A stretch of 64,000 nucleotides of DNA. It comes from Yamagishiella unicocca. Lineage: Eukaryota; Chlorophyta; Chlorophyceae; Chlamydomonadales; Volvocaceae. The notes under the pieces are model-generated. The model was not told the origin of the DNA. It ran no database searches and saw only the letters and a program-made list of their open reading frames with translations. Position numbers and translations under genes: made by a program. How positions within the stretch are numbered: the stretch's first letter is position 1; the number at the start of each line of letters is the position of its first letter. Location of the stretch: positions 434,001 through 498,000 of the forward strand of contig BDSL01000058.1 in assembly GCA_003116995.1 (NCBI GenBank). Reading direction: 5' to 3'. Below are positions 11,251 to 22,900 of this stretch, piece after piece.

Positions 11251-12129
11251 CGTACAGTTGCCAGAGAAATGCGTCTTAGGAGGACCCCTTACATGCTCGC
11301 GCCGAGCACAACTCTGCCGTCACGCAATACATATGTACAGATAATCGGGAGGAAGTTTAACAATCCGAAGCCTACGAGCGGCCCACGGTATCCAATCGAC
11401 CCAATGGGACGAACTGTCTGTGTACGAAGCCGTAGGCGCAAAGACGCCGTCCGAACATACCGTTTCGTAAATCTAGCATACATCCGCTTTGAAACGTAAT
11501 CGGCCGCTTACGACCTCTTGATTGTTCACCGGCGTGCAAAGTGATAATCGCGGCGGCCAGGCGGGAAACAAGCCGTCAAATCGAAAGTCTAATTACCACT
11601 CCAAATCATTTGTTTAATTACTATGCAGAGTCTTTTGTAGCGGCAGCACACCGACGGGTCGGCGCTAGGCACTTACGCATCGCAGCAGTGCTGGCGCGGC
11701 GTCATGACAACGAATTTGAAGGGACACGACGGCGAGGGACGGGTAAGAAGGCTGTTTTGATTTACGCCGCGTCGTCCGATGGCTGCTCCTTGCATCGTCG
11801 TGCCGGCGCCAGCGACTAACGCCGTCATGGCTGCTGTCACACGGGGCTAGCCCCAGATGCGCCTTCACCCACCCCTCACACACCGATCGACTGCCTTCGG
11901 CCTGCGGAGTAACAACGTCACGAACGCCTCATCGCTGTGAAGCTGCCTCAGCGGCAGCCAATCCAACCTGCCCTAGCCACCTACGGTGCCAAAGCAGCAT
12001 CGGCCCCCGCAGCCTAGTAGCCTAGCGTTTGGTCCGGAACGCTTTCCTCAGTCCACCGCCACCCTGGGCGCAAGTCCCGCCGCCGTTGCCGTACTACACG
12101 TCTGCTGGGTCGCCCACTGCCTCATCCAG
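11251..12129. other. Divergent upstream region of the SET gene (minus) and NTM1 (plus)
   Basis: About 880 bp without a convincing gene. The first coding exon of NTM1 should lie here, because the first supported NTM1 exon (from 12130) has no in-frame ATG. ATGs at about 11778 and 11827 are candidates, but no splice could be chosen. Confidence 0.4.
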
Positions 12130-14792
12130 GAATTCACCTCACCGGATGAGCTCTGGGCGGTGGAGGCGGACGCAGACGGCGGCCATAACAACTGGTACGA
12201 CGTACGGCGTACGGTCCAGCAACGCACGGGTTTGACTGGGCCGCGTGTATGTGTCGTGTATGACGCTCCGCCGCCGACAGGTACCGGAAAGCCGTTTCGT
12301 ACTGGGACCAGCAAGAGGCGTCGTACAATGGGGTTCTGGGCGGCTTCGGCTACACATCTGACATAGATGTGCGGGACAGCCGGGCGCTACTTCTCAAGGT
12401 GAGCCGTGCGCGGCGCTGGGATGGCACTGTTTTAGGGTTTATCAAGACAGCTAATGTGCGCCCACTCCCGTGTCTATTATTAAAAAAAAGGTGCACGCGC
12501 TCGGCCTTTTTCACTTTTTGCTCCTCCGGCTGCGAGCCCCGCCCTTGAACGCCATGTCTTCTCTCTGCCTTGCCGCGCCCCTGACGCACCTCCGCTCCCC
12601 TCCTCGTCCCTGCGGTGTCGGGGCACCTGCCCCACGTTCCGTTGTCCTTACCCAGTCGATGCGGGCGCAGTTGGAGGCGGCGGACAAGGGGACACGGAAG
12701 CTGACTGCGCTGGGTGAGCGTTGGCAGGGGCGGTTGCGAGGAGGGTGCCGCGGGGACCACCGGACTGGGCAGTGCCTCACCCCACAGTGCGGTCCCGGTA
12801 CGCCACCTGGGCCCTCCCCTCCTCTGCTGATCGGCGGCGGTCCGGGCCTTGCGCACCGCCTGCTGCCCCAGATTGTGGCGCCGGCGTGGGCCGAGTCAGC
12901 GAGCAGCTGCTGCGGCACCACTTCCACCAGGTGGACCTGCTGGAGCCTAGCAAACACCTGCTGGATACCGCAGGTGGGGGGGGCAGCAGGGAAGGTGCGG
13001 TGGTGGGGAGGGGGAGGGGAGGTGGTGGTGGTAGTGGGGCCGGGCAGGGTAAGGGCACGACGAAGCAGTGCAGGGTTTGCAGGGATTTTACAAGGTGGGT
13101 GCTGTGTGGTTTTGGTCCGTATTCGGGGCGTACATGTGCCGCGGGGACCTTGTGGGGTGGGTTGAGGTTGGGTGCGATGCTTTATGTCACGGGTCAATTG
13201 CTCCGGCCCGTTAGATCGCAGGGCTGACTGAACTGCTCTGCTGGTGCTGTATGCTTCCGCCATGGCCTGGCTGTCTGCAGCCAAGAACCTGATGGCACGG
13301 ACGGTACCGCAGCCCCGTGGGACAGCGACCAACTTCTACTGCTCCGGGTTGCAGGTGCGGGGTGACTGGGGTTTGTTAGGATGGCAGCTGGCGCGAAAGT
13401 GGCTGATGGTTGGCGATGGGGTGCGGAGCAGCTAAGATGGCTGTTTCGCTGCCCTGTTAACCTAGTAGCGTTGGATGCAAAGCGGGGCGCTCGGAAGCCT
13501 GCTCCGCCGTAAAAACTGACCGGTGTCACGTCTACCGCCACCTGCCCGCTATCACTTGTTGTGGTGGGGCTGCACCCCTCAGCCTTGTAGGGACGGGTTC
13601 CGTGTCCCGAGTAGACATGTGTTCTTCCTTGCGATTATGGTACAAACGCGCTCCGCCACCTCTGACCGCTCCCACCCTGCCGCAGGAACACGCGTTTGAG
13701 GCCGGCAGGTAACTTTGGTTTGGACCCAGACCGAAATAGGGCCCTTGCACATGTCCATCCAACCGCCATTTCGTTTCCAGACGGTCCTGAACTGCTGCAT
13801 GCTTCCCAAGCCTTTTAGGTCGCAACCTTTGCTTGCTGTTGCGGACCTCTGTTCCCAAACTGTGCGCGAACTGACGCTTCGACCCTGGTGGTGGTGTGGC
13901 GGAGACGTCAGGTACGACGCCATTTGGATCCAGTGGTGCCTACTCTACCTAACAGACGGTAAGCGATGTCGCTATCGCGGCAGCACTCCCCACTGCATTG
14001 CACTACGCCGCTCGCACCGCACACCCATCTGAGTGGCTGACGCCCGCGTGCTCCCCTCCGGACGTTACTGTGCATTACGCTCGCTCAGTTGACTTCATGG
14101 CGCTGTTTCAGCGCGCTGCAGCGGGCCTCACTCCCGACGGGCTCATATTCGTCAAGGAGAACATCTGCAAGTGGGTGCTGCCAGCCGGGAAATCTGAGGG
14201 AGAGCTCAATTAGGCCTAGGAAGCGGGTTTAGGGTTTATGTGGGCAACACAAGAGCGTAGGTCGAATAGGAGCAGCCAGCGGAAGCGTCCAACGCGACTA
14301 CAGAGGCTGAACGCACCGGGCAAGAGGCCAACGTTGTGGAGGGGCCACAATGTCATGCCGGAGGCGTATCTCACCAGGCCCTTGGTGCTGACCGGCAGGG
14401 ACGGCTTCATTGTGGACAAGGACGACTCGTCGCTGACCCGCTCCAACGCCTACATGCTCGACCTCTTTGAGCGGTCAGATGTGCAGGTACGTGGGCTCAA
14501 GGGGTTTAATCATCGGGGTGCGCCAGAGCCACCTATAAGGCAAATCGGACCGGCCGCGTCGCGTGTCGATTGGAAATCCCAACTCGGGTTATTGGGTGGT
14601 GGGCATACCAAATCACCTCGTTGGGCCCTCCCAAGACATATTTTTCGGGTGCCTGCCCGGCAGGTGTTGTACAACGTCAAGCAACGCAACTGGCCCAAGG
14701 AGCTGTTCGAGGTGCGCATGTACGTGGTGAGGCCGCGGCAGCAACGACAGGAGCAACAACAACCCGCAAGCGGGGGTGACGCTATGCAATGA
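12130..14792 (+). CDS. NTM1: N-terminal Xaa-Pro-Lys N-methyltransferase (NTM1/NTMT1/METTL11A family); 5' end incomplete
   Basis: Methylates the alpha-amino group of proteins starting X-Pro-Lys after Met removal. Exons 12130-12194, 12281-12398, 12656-12713, 12872-12973, 13281-13354, 13686-13708, 13912-13958, 14089-14170, 14399-14485 and 14664-14792 join with matching phases. Landmarks follow the human enzyme in order: WYRKAVSYWDQQEA, NGVLGGFGYTSDIDVRDSR, the SAM-binding LDCGAGVGRVSE, VDLLEPSKHLL, NFYCSGLQ, YDAIWIQWCLLYLTD, GLTPDGLIFVKENICK, DGFIVDKDDSSLTRS and ELFEVRMYVVRP. The C-terminus adds a short Gln-rich tail before the TGA at 14790-14792. The N-terminal exon carrying the start ATG was not found, so the given start is the first supported exon. 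Divergent to the SET gene. Catalytic and SAM-binding residues appear intact. Confidence 0.9.
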
Positions 14793-15130
14793 TACGCTGA
14801 CCAGCCATCTATGGGTAATCATAGCAATGTGTTACAGCCACGGTCGCTGCAGCAGGGAGGGGGAACTCGCGGATTCGAGCTGCTGAGATAAGATGTTGTT
14901 TAGGGTAATAAGAGGTTTGCATAAGGTAGGATTGCCAGGCGGGTGTCATGGATACTGTGCACAAGGCCAGCACAACACGGACTGCGGTGTGGTGAAAAAT
15001 GCAGTGCCAACAGATGCATGTGTTATCGGGTCGGCAGTGATCCATCAGAGGAATGAGCACGAGCGTCCAGGTAGCGTCCAATCGCGCAGGGTGGCAAGAG
15101 GTGGATATGGATTTAGGGGCACCACCACCA

Positions 15131-15135
15131 TGTAA
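15131..15135 (+). terminator. Possible TGTAA poly(A) signal of NTM1
   Basis: TGTAA on the plus strand, about 340 nt after the NTM1 stop codon and before the convergent histone gene. Distance is typical for volvocine 3' UTRs. Confidence 0.45.
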
Positions 15136-15183
15136 CCATCAGCAACCAACCCGAGATACACAGTTGAGCGTCGTACCGTGGGT

Positions 15184-15199
15184 GGTGTTGATAAACACC
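15184..15199 (-). promoter_or_regulatory. Histone-type 3' stem-loop after H1
   Basis: On the mRNA strand GGTGTT-TATC-AACACC forms a perfect 6-bp stem with a 4-nt loop, 69 nt after the H1 stop codon. This is the size and place of the replication-dependent histone mRNA hairpin, and no TGTAA was seen between it and the stop. The loop and two stem positions differ from the animal consensus, so the call rests on geometry and position. Confidence 0.6.
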
Positions 15200-15268
15200 G
15201 GTTAGAAGACCGATCGAAATCGGGTGAACGGACGGCAGATACACCCTCGCCCCAGTCAGTAGTCAGGT

Positions 15269-16433
15269 TTAAGCCTTCTTGGCAGCCTTAGCCTTTGGGG
15301 CCTTGACCTTTGGGGCCTTGGCCTTCGGAGCCTTGGTCTTGGGAGACTTAGCGGGGGCCTTCTTGGGCGCAACCTTGGGAGCAGAGGCCTTCTTGGGAGC
15401 CGCGACCTTCTTGGGGACGGCAGCCTTCTTGGGCTTAGCGGCGGCAGCCTTCTTGGGGGACTTGGTGGCCGGCTTGACGGCCTTCTTGGGCTTGGCTGCC
15501 ACAGCCTTCTCGGGCTGAAAGCAGGAGACGCAGGGTTTGGGAGTTAGTGATGGCTATATGATCCAAGGCTGTCGTTACTCAAGGTGAATATCCTGGCCGC
15601 GTCGTTAAGACCGGGACACGCTTACCTTGGCTGCCTTCTTCTCCACCTTGGCCGCCTTCTTCTCGGTAGGCTTCTTCGTGGCAGCCTTCTTGGGCTTCTC
15701 AGCCGACTTCGGCTTCTTCGTCGCCTTCTCAGCCTCCTTCTTTGGCGCCTGTACGGTAGAAACACAAGCGTTGACACCCCAGCCTTTCGGAAGCGTTAAG
15801 GACTAATAGCTTGCTTGGTTTGCTTACCTTGGTCTTCTTAGGGGCAGCCTCCTTCTTGGGAGCAGCCTTCTTGGGCTTGGCGTCAGCCTTCTTGGGCTTG
15901 GCGGCAGCCTTAGCCTTGCTCTTCAGGGCCTGCGAGGACGGAACCATATAAGTAAAGACCCAGTTCGGCCCAGTCTAAGCCCAAAACCCATACGTTTATC
16001 AGTGTCTTACCTCGGACAGCTTGAAGCTGTTCTTGACCTTAACAAGCTTTCCCGACTTGACGAACGCCTTGAGCGTTAGCGAAAGCGTCTTAGGGAAGTT
16101 CTTATCGTGGATGTCCTGCGCAGCGAAATGTCGTTGGTTAGGCACCGGTCCTCGTCCAGAGAGTACTATCCCGATTCCTCAGCTCACGCCGACTGAATCG
16201 CTCACTTCCAATGATTATTACTGGAAACTTGCTGTAAAGTGTTATGTCCACACCTTCCCGTATTTCGCCTCGATGAACTTCTTCAGCGCAGGCATGGAAG
16301 AGCCGTCGCGCTCCTTCAGGCTCAGGATGGCATCAGAGACCATCTCAACGTAAGGTGGGTGGGAAGGCACGGCCTTCGGCTTCTTCTCAACCTTGGGCTT
16401 AGCGGCCTTAACCTCAGGTGCGTCGGTGGCCAT
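15269..16433 (-). CDS. H1: Linker histone H1
   Basis: Binds linker DNA at the nucleosome exit and compacts chromatin. Five exons: 16433-16254, 16115-16011, 15929-15828, 15748-15626 and 15514-15269, together 251 residues, all in phase 0. An N-terminal tail of about 22 residues leads into the winged-helix H15 domain ([20 protein letters not shown], then [14 protein letters not shown], and after the first intron [20 protein letters not shown] and [10 protein letters not shown]). The rest is a very basic tail of about 156 residues built from Lys-Lys-Ala and Pro-Lys repeats (AAPKK, SPKK, KAPKAK). SPKK/TKAPK motifs are candidate cyclin-dependent kinase sites. Size matches Volvox H1 proteins (about 240-260). 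Introns in a linker histone gene are normal in volvocine algae. Start ATG at 16433 follows a TATA box by about 120 bp. Confidence 0.96.
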
Positions 16434-16549
16434 TGTATCGGAACGGGAGTGTCGCGGCCTACTAGGGCTGCTTTTGTGGGAGTGAATAGTGTAGAGGACA
16501 AAGAGAGTAAATTATGGTTGTATGACAAACCGAAGCGGAAGTTGTTACT

Positions 16550-16555
16550 TTATAC
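16550..16555 (-). promoter_or_regulatory. TATA box of H1
   Basis: TATAAA within GGTATAAAGT on the minus strand, 117 bp upstream of the H1 start codon. This fits a strong cell-cycle histone promoter. Confidence 0.65.
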
Positions 16556-16857
16556 CTGTTGACTAGTCGCCCAGTTGACCCGCTGACTCGCTGACCCGTA
16601 CGACCCTCGTCCAACGGCGCGCCGAAGCGTCGAGCCGCCGACTTCGCCGCGAGACACCGCCGATTGCACCGCCATACTGCCTACAATTTCGTTTTGCTCT
16701 CGCAGGCAGCTAAAAACCGTTCGCTGCGGGAGATGGAAAGATCGGGGTCCGTCGCGGTCCGAAGGTCCAGGATAGGCTTTCATAGGCTTTCGCATTCTGC
16801 TTATTTATGCAAGAGATCAATCTCCTGCATAATTAAACAAAAACCCAAATTATTTGA

Positions 16858-16862
16858 TTACA
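16858..16862 (-). terminator. TGTAA poly(A) signal of the coiled-coil gene
   Basis: TGTAA on the minus strand about 136 nt after the stop codon at 16998, in the AT-richer spacer between this gene and H1. Confidence 0.6.
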
Positions 16863-16997
16863 AATTTTGGGTCAAGTCTCGGCCAACCAGCTGGCGCAGC
16901 GTGAACGGAGGTCAAAGCTCCGCGTTAGTTTGCATGCGAGCTCACGAATGCAACAAAAAAACCCAATACTCTGATCATGAATGATCAAACGGAAAAG

Positions 16998-19900
16998 CTA
17001 CTCCGCCCGCTCCTTGCGGCTGGCCTTGAAGCTCCCGGCCACTTCCTGTGTGCCGTCCGTTCGCTGCTTGACGGACGCTGCCCCCACCGCCACGGCCGCA
17101 CCCTTCCTTGCTGCGGCGCCATGCGTCATCTCCACCAGTTCTCGCAGCGCCTCCTCCCGCTCGCCGTGCTTAGCCTGCATAGCCACCTGCAACTGCCACG
17201 CGCGCTGCTGCAGCGCCTCGTACTGCGCGTTCACCTCGGCCGCCTCCGCCGTCGCATCCGCCGCACGCTTGCGCATGGCCTCCGCCTCAAAGCGCGCCTG
17301 GCGGAGGCGTTCCTCCATCGCCTCGTCGTGGCGGATCATGTCGGCGTATTTAGCCTGTCGCGGTGACGTTGTCCGTGCGAAAATTCGGGGCGTCTCAAAG
17401 CGTGACCAGCGCAACGTTTGTAGCTGTGAGTGATGCCCATTCGGCGTCCTCATTTGGTGCCAACCAAGCCCCAGAAAACCTACCCCGGTATCCCCAAACC
17501 CGCCATCCAAAACACCCACCTGCATCTCCAGCATCTGCTGCTCCAGATCCACCGCCTTTGCCCGCGCCTCCGCCGCGGCCGCATGCGCTGTCTCCGCATC
17601 GGCCCGCAGCCGCGCCGCGTCCCGCTGCTCGGACTCCACCGCGGCCTCCAGCTCGCTACACCGCACCGCAGACGCAGCAACGGCCGCCTCCGCCGTGTCC
17701 GCCCTCTCACGCGCCTCACGGGCCGCGTCCTGGTCTCGCAGCCCCTGTGTCTCCAGCTCCTCCGCCCGCCGCTTGAGCTCGCCACACTGCTGCGCCGCCG
17801 CGGCCGCCTGCGCCTCCTGGTGCCGCCGCTGGCTGCGGGCTGCCGCCACGTCGGACTCCAGCTCAGAACTGCGCTGCTGCAGCCTGGGGGGGGCCGGGTC
17901 GTGACGAGGCAGGGTTGCATGAGAGGACGGGGGGCTCAGCAGGGGGAGACGGGTGCGGTGCGGCGTGGAGCGGTGCCTAGCAGGAGATGGAGGAGTGAGT
18001 TGGATGCGGATCAGGGGGATGAGAATGAGGGGCGCCTGGATGGGTGAGCAGTAGGCCGCGCCACGTACCTTTCCAGCTGCCGTCTCGAAGCTTCCGCGGC
18101 CTGCCGCGCCTCCGACAGCTCCTGCCCGCGGGCCTCCAGCTCGCCGCGAGCCAGCTGCAGAGCCGCCTCCGCCTCCGCCGCGCGCCGCCCGTCGCGTGCC
18201 GCTGCCGCGGAGGCCGCCTGCGCCGCTGCGGTCGCCGCCTGTGCCGCGGCGCGCTGCAGGGCCGCTGACCGCGCCGCCTCCTCGCCTGCCGCCCGCACGT
18301 CCACCATCGCTGCCCGCAGCGCCACCAGCTCCTTGTCGTCGCGGGCCAGCTGCGCCTTGAGCACCGCCAGGCTCTGAATCGGCTCCTGTGGGTGGGGAGT
18401 TGCGAGAACGAACCGTGGATGCGAGGAAAACCGTTTAGAACAGACGTTTCTAGATGCTGGGTGGGAGGGAGAAATGGGGAGTGGCACGTGGAGGTTGATG
18501 GGAGTGCGCGTTGTCGTCCCGTAATGCCGGTAGGGTGGCTGGAGGCCATGTGCTGTCGGTTGGGTGGTGTTGGCGGTCATCCAACGACCCACCACCCAGC
18601 TCCTTTGTCAATCCACGGGTCTCCGCTCTGCCTCCCCCCAGCTCACCACGCCGCCCTTGGACACAGTCGACAGCAGCTGCGCCACCAGCCCCTCCAGCGC
18701 TCCCAGCAGGGCCGGAGTGGCGTCGCCCGCCGCCTCCGCCGCCACGGCCTCGCACGCGTCCAGCGCACCCTCCACCGCATCCAGCAGCCCCGCCAGAGCC
18801 GAGTCGAGCGACCCCCCGCGCACGCCGGGCACCTCCCCGCCGCTGCCTGTTCCGCTGCCGCTGCCTGCGCCAGTGCCGGTACCTGTGCCGGTGCCGGCAC
18901 CGGTGCCGCTGCGGCTGCCGACGCCAGTACCAGTGTCGGTACGCTCCGCCGCCTCGCCGTCCGCTGGTTGTTGTTGCGTTGTGTCTTGTACAACCTCCTC
19001 CAGCAGCGTCAGCCGCTGGCCGATGGCTGTCGCTGCCCGGTCCATGGCGAGCAGCAGGGGCTGCGAGGCGGCCACGTGGGACCGCAGGCGGTTGCGCTCC
19101 GAAGTCAGCGGCACCAGCCGCGCCTCGGCGGCGTCGGCGGCCGCCCGGGCCTCCTCCAGAGCGCTTGTCGCGTCCGACAGCCTGCACCGCCGGAGGGGCG
19201 AGGGAAAACGCATGAGGGCGGGAGTGAGTGGTGGTGGGTCAGCCGTGGTTTTCGGGTGGGGAGACGATACCTGCCCTGCGCTGCGCTGGGAGGTTGCTCT
19301 GCTATCGCACACCACACACCGTCCACGCACCTGCCCTCCAGCGCGTGCACCCGCTCCGTCTGCGCAGCCGCATCCGCCTCGGCGTCCCCCGCCTGCCGTA
19401 TGGCCGCGTCCAGCTGCGCCGCCGTCGACGTCCTCGCCGCCACCACGGCCGCCCGGGCCGCCCGCCGCTCCTCCACCAGCTCCCCACTCAGCGCCTTGAC
19501 GCGGGACTCCAGGGAGACCGTCTCGATGGCCTTGAAGCGCAGCTGCTGCTCCAGGGTGGTGATCCTACAAAGGGAGGACCAGCCGCGGCCGGGAGCGGGC
19601 AGGAGTAAGGGTCTTGCTTCTGCGGTCTAGAAGGCTGCACGGACTGGCACAGACGAACAAAGATCAGGAACGGAAGGGGACGGGGAACGGGGGCGGCAGC
19701 AAGTTGCTTGCGATCATGGCAAAGGCCAGCAATCCCTCCCCGCATCCCTCCTCCGCCCGCACTGCGCTGCTCGCGGGTGTTTCCGCTCTCCTTCTCATAC
19801 GTCGTGGACACGGGTTTTCTTGCCACGCCCCGCCTGCTGCTGCCCTCCGCAGCCCGCACCTGTCCTTCAGCTCCGCCAGCTTTCTGTCCCGCTCCTCGCA

Positions 19901-22900
19901 GCCGCTGGTGGCCTGCGCCAGGTCGGTGAGGGTGGCGCGGTACTTGCGCTCTACCAGCGTCATATGCCGCACCCAGGCCTTGTAGCCAACCAGGTCGGCC
20001 TCCAGGGCCACCCGTTGGTCGCTGAGGGGAGGAAGGGAGGGGTGGGGCGTAGAGTGGAGGGCGGGAGGCGGGGAGGGAGGGATGTGGGTTAGCTTGGAGG
20101 AGGGTTAAGAGTAAGGGGGATGGGAAACTCGATTGTCACGCCCTTCCGTGTGTGTTCCGGCTTCCGGCTCCCCCGCACATACGGCATCCTTAGTTCCATA
20201 CCGGGTGGGCATCGCACTCACTGGTTCTCTCGCGCCTCCTTCTCCAGCCCCGACACGGACGCCAGCGCCTTGGCCGCTGCTTCCAGCGCCCGCATGCGGC
20301 CTGCCTTGAGCTCGCCCGTGTTGACCTCGGCGTCCAGCGCAATGTCCTTGGCCTGGGGGCAGGCCGCAGAGACGGGGGGGGATGTTATAAGAGAATCCGC
20401 GAATCCACGGCCGACGGAGGGGGCGAGGCAAGGGCGCAGGCGAGGGTGAGGGTGGCGCGGACGGCGAAGCGGGGGCCAAGGCGGATGTCGCAGCTAAACC
20501 TGGGACCCTGGACCCCGGTGGCCTGACATGACGTAATTATTGCGCGTACGCCTGTTTGCGTGTCACGGAGGTGGTTGCAGGTTGGAACCGAAAAGGGAAT
20601 GCCGACCCCCGGGTCAGCTGCAGTTGAGTCTTCCCACCGCTCCCTGCTAGACTCCACCCCGACTTTACCCCGGCGTTAAAGGGCTCCCGTCGCGAGGCCC
20701 ACCACCCTCCCCCTCCGTTTCGCCAGTTCCTGTTGAGCTCAGTTCGACCCCTTCAACCCCATCAATCCGCCACTGCCAGCTACTGCCAGCTGCTGCCAGC
20801 TACTGCCACCGCCCCCACCGCACCTTCCAGTACTCGCCCTCCAGAAGCTTCTGAGAGTCCTGCGCCTCCCGCAGCTGCGTCGTCACCACCGACAGCTGCG
20901 CCTCCACGCTGCCCAGACGGGACTCGGCCGTCTCGGCGCGGTGCTTGCAGCTCTGCGTCGCTCCAGGAGGGGGCGGGGGACGGGGGTAGGGTCAGGAGGC
21001 GGCGCGCGGCGTTTGGGGAGGAGAGGGGAGGAGCGCAGAGGAGCTACGGGATTTTCGATTTGGAGTGCCGAGGTGGGCTATGCGCATACCCCCAGGGCCT
21101 CGATGACTCCAGCGGGTGATGTGGTTCCTTCGAACACCCCCCGCTACTCCTCCCCAGCACCGGACGCACACGGGCTGCTCTCTCCCGCGCCCTAGCCCAC
21201 TCTTCCGCCCCGACACGGGTCTTCCTCGAACCCACCCCCCCCGACACCGGCCGCACCGTGACGGTGGCGGTCATCTCCTTGAACTTGGTTTCGTAGCCGC
21301 GTACGGAGTGGCGCAGCGCCTCAGCGGTGGGCCTCAGCGTCGTCAGCTCCAGGTTAGCGGCCTCCAGCTGTCGTACCACGGACTCGAGCTTCTGGCGCAC
21401 CTGGGTGAAGGTGGAGGTCTGGGGCGGGGGAGGGGGGGAGGAGAAGGGGGCCGGAGGAGGAGGTGTGAAGCTGGGTTTACATATATCGTGAGGCCGTGTA
21501 AAAAATGGTCGAAGCCATCGGTATCTTACATCACAACGGTGCGATGCATGGCGGGTTACCTCCGAGGGGGCTTGCGCCGCTTTCCTCCCCCAACCGCTCC
21601 CTCCTTCCCCCGCACCTGCTCCTTGCGCTTCAGCAGCCCCTCCGACCACTCGATCAGCCGCTCCGCCGACTCCGCCAGCCGCTCGAAGCCGCGGTCCAGC
21701 GTCACCAGCTGCGGCGTGCGCTCCACCCAGTCCGCGCCGTCACCCACCCCCAGCAGCTGCGCCAGCCGGCCGCAGGCCACAGTCAGCGCGTCGTCCTGGT
21801 CGTCCTGGTCGTCCTCGTCCTCTTCGGCCCCGGTAGCGGCGCCGCCAGGCGCCGCGGCGGCGGGCCGCTGCCCCTCCGACGCCGACGTCGCCGAGGCCGC
21901 AATGGACGCCTCCGCTGAGACGACGCCGCTGTGTAGCCGCTCCGAAGCCTCGCCGTCTTCCGCCAGCGCCGCAACACTGCCCTCCCCACCCGACGGCTGC
22001 GCCTCCGGCTGGGGTTGAGGCTGAGGCTGAGGCTCACCACCCCCCTCGCTGCCCATACCGCCGCCCTCAGTGACCCCGGTGCTGCCCGGCACGCTGCCGG
22101 GCAGCGTGTAGCTGAAGGTGGCGGCGTGCAGCCGCGAAGGCGACGCCGGCACCACCGACGTCGTACTGCGTTCCGGCGACGCCAGCGCCACCGACATCGC
22201 ACTGCGCTCCGGCGACGCCGGCGCCGACTCGAAGTCGCCCAGCCCCGCCGCCACCCGCGCCGCACGGCGCGCGGCGCGCGCCGCGCGCCGCTTGCGCTTC
22301 TGCTGCTCCAGCCGCAGCGTACGGCAGGTCTCCCAGTCCCGCGCCATGAGGTTCTCCATCTGCCCCATCAGCGCCGACATGCCCTTCACCAGCACCGCCA
22401 GCCACTTGTCCCGCGACGCCACCGCAGAGCGCAGCTCCGAAACCTCCACCTGGGCGGCCTCCGCCGCCGCGGCGGCGTCGGCGGCGTCGGCCCCTCCGTC
22501 GCCGCCGCTGGCGGCGGCTGCGCCGGCATCGCCGGCGGGGGCTGCGCCGCCGCCGCCGGCGGCCCGTGCGCGGTTCTGCTGCTGCAACTGCTCCAGCCGT
22601 GATGCTGTCACCTGGTCCACCAACGCCACCACCTGCGAGTTGAGGTGCGCTACGCGGCGGTGGCAGGAGCGGGTGAAGCGGCGCAGTGCGGCAGCCTGAC
22701 CCTCCGGCAGCATGCCCAGCAGGTCGGCGGGCAGCTGTGGGGACCCCGCGGGAGGGGGAGGGGAAGAGCAGGAGGACGGGGGGGATGGGTTACAGAAAAG
22801 AACCGGTAACTCGACATAAGGAGCGGGGGGCGGGCGTGTCATGGACGTGGCATGGTGGTATAGCGTACCCAAGGGAAGGCCAGTTCATAGGGTTGCCTGG

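Noticed and set aside
11986..12129. N-terminal extension of NTM1 from position 11986
   Set aside because: The first codon there is GTG, not ATG, and the frame has no ATG. A missing upstream exon is more likely.
19614..19985. Plus-strand ORFs throughout 17-28 kb (Pro/Arg/Ser-rich)
   Set aside because: Antisense shadows of the coiled-coil exons in GC-rich DNA; the minus strand has matched splice phases and heptad patterns.
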